From Caballeronia fortuita (GTDB lineage: Bacteria; Pseudomonadota; Gammaproteobacteria; Burkholderiales; Burkholderiaceae), in NCBI RefSeq assembly GCF_001544835.2, contig NZ_FCNX02000015.1:149314-213313 (forward strand): DNA of 64,000 bases. Reading direction: 5' to 3'. The first letter of the stretch is position 1; each line of letters starts with the position of its first letter. Positions 63,725 to 64,000 of the stretch are shown here, one piece after another. A program made the position numbers and the translations under genes. The notes beneath the pieces were generated by a model, which was given only the letters and a program-made list of their open reading frames with translations, did not search any database and was not told where the DNA came from.

Positions 63725-63743
63725 GCCGGGCTTCAAACCCGGC
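63725..63743. terminator. Hairpin after dhaK
   Basis: GCCGGG (63725-63730) and CCCGGC (63738-63743) form a six-bp stem with a seven-base loop. There is no T-run, so termination strength is uncertain. Confidence 0.45.
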
Positions 63744-63839
63744 TGAATGGCCGTTAGTGGTCCCTTTCGCGCATGGTCGAACTCACGGTCGGCTCGGTGA
63801 CATGGCTGAACGTCCAGCTGCCAGCTTGCCACCGAGTCA

Positions 63840-63952
63840 AAACCCGACATCTGTAAATAGCCAGAACACGACATTAGGATATAGCCGCTACAAACAAATG
63901 TTGCTGCAAAGTTCAAATGTCGGGGTTGCCGCTAAGTAGAGATGTCGGGTTT
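63840..63952. repeat. Nested inverted repeats, possible insertion-sequence remnant
   Basis: Outer arms AAACCCGACATCT (63840-63852) and AGATGTCGGGTTT (63940-63952) are a perfect 13-bp inverted pair. An inner pair with the same ATGTCG core lies at 63869-63875 and 63915-63922. There is no gene between them. Repeated ends sharing one core are typical of the ends of some IS families such as IS21. The stretch 63744-64000 holds no other feature I can support. Confidence 0.4.
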
Positions 63953-64000
63953 GGAACGGATGTTTCTGTTCAGGTTGTGGGGTTGGGGCGGCGCAGCCGC

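Noticed and set aside
63629..63916. A 95-codon minus-strand frame at the window end
   Set aside because: It runs through the inverted-repeat region and the end of dhaK on the other strand, and its repeated Met-Ser motifs come from the DNA repeats themselves; no ribosome-binding site.

Overview
This is a 64 kb stretch of GC-rich chromosome, densely packed with genes. Gene content and codon use suggest a beta-proteobacterium of the Burkholderiaceae (Burkholderia, Paraburkholderia or Caballeronia type). The supporting genes are a large trimeric autotransporter, a flhDC flagellar master operon, an mprF-acvB pair, a PobA-type hydroxybenzoate hydroxylase, a family B DNA polymerase II and many MFS and ABC transporters. 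This placement is inferred from gene content and not from a marker gene. I found no rRNA, tRNA, CRISPR array, prophage or complete insertion sequence. The only mobile-element-like trace is a nested inverted repeat in the last 170 bases.

Layout. 1-3551: the 3' part of a trimeric autotransporter adhesin with a long Ser/Thr-rich repeat stalk. 3709-9923: a GntR/FadR regulator, two matching operator palindromes, and a tightly coupled ABC uptake operon (binding protein, ATPase, two permeases) ending in an aldose 1-epimerase. 9838-11377: two divergent response-regulator genes, one with a degenerate receiver. 11530-12414: two small lipoproteins. 12822-16708: mprF and an acvB/virJ-like gene, overlapping by four bases, for making and probably removing aminoacyl-phosphatidylglycerol. 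16730-24400: a DUF1993-type protein, a small Cys-rich protein, a PvdQ-like Ntn acylase, an M20 peptidase, an Ldh-family dehydrogenase, an NAD-dependent epimerase and a RidA protein. 24404-32009: a secreted acid phosphatase, a TauE/SafE permease, a glycogen-debranching-type glucosidase, pobA and an aldo/keto reductase.

32238-35873: an AraC regulator, then an ECF sigma/anti-sigma locus with two small secreted products, and two tiny His-rich exported proteins. 36051-43827: an Rrf2 regulator, a small secreted protein, a glycolipid-binding-domain protein, selD, a CDF metal transporter, a large MscS-type channel and a purine nucleoside permease-like protein. 43828-45379: an AT-rich promoter region and flhDC. 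45552-52488: DNA polymerase II, a duplicated beta-barrel protein and two MFS transporters. 52682-59661: a two-domain glycosyltransferase, an HPF-like ribosome factor, a divergent nhaR/terC pair, a subtilase-like protein that lacks a visible catalytic serine, and a Na+/H+ antiporter. 59799-63706: a small anchored protein, a GH15 glucosidase, then dhaL and dhaK.

The best leads are the subtilase-like pseudoprotease, the PvdQ-like acylase with a complete set of catalytic positions, the tandem-domain glycosyltransferase with a degenerate first domain, the twin FadR-type operators, the inverted repeat covering the flhDC -35 box, and the degenerate receiver gene facing a LuxR-type regulator. I saw no single large undescribed system such as a defence island or a biosynthetic cluster. 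Most of the window is ordinary chromosomal metabolism and transport.
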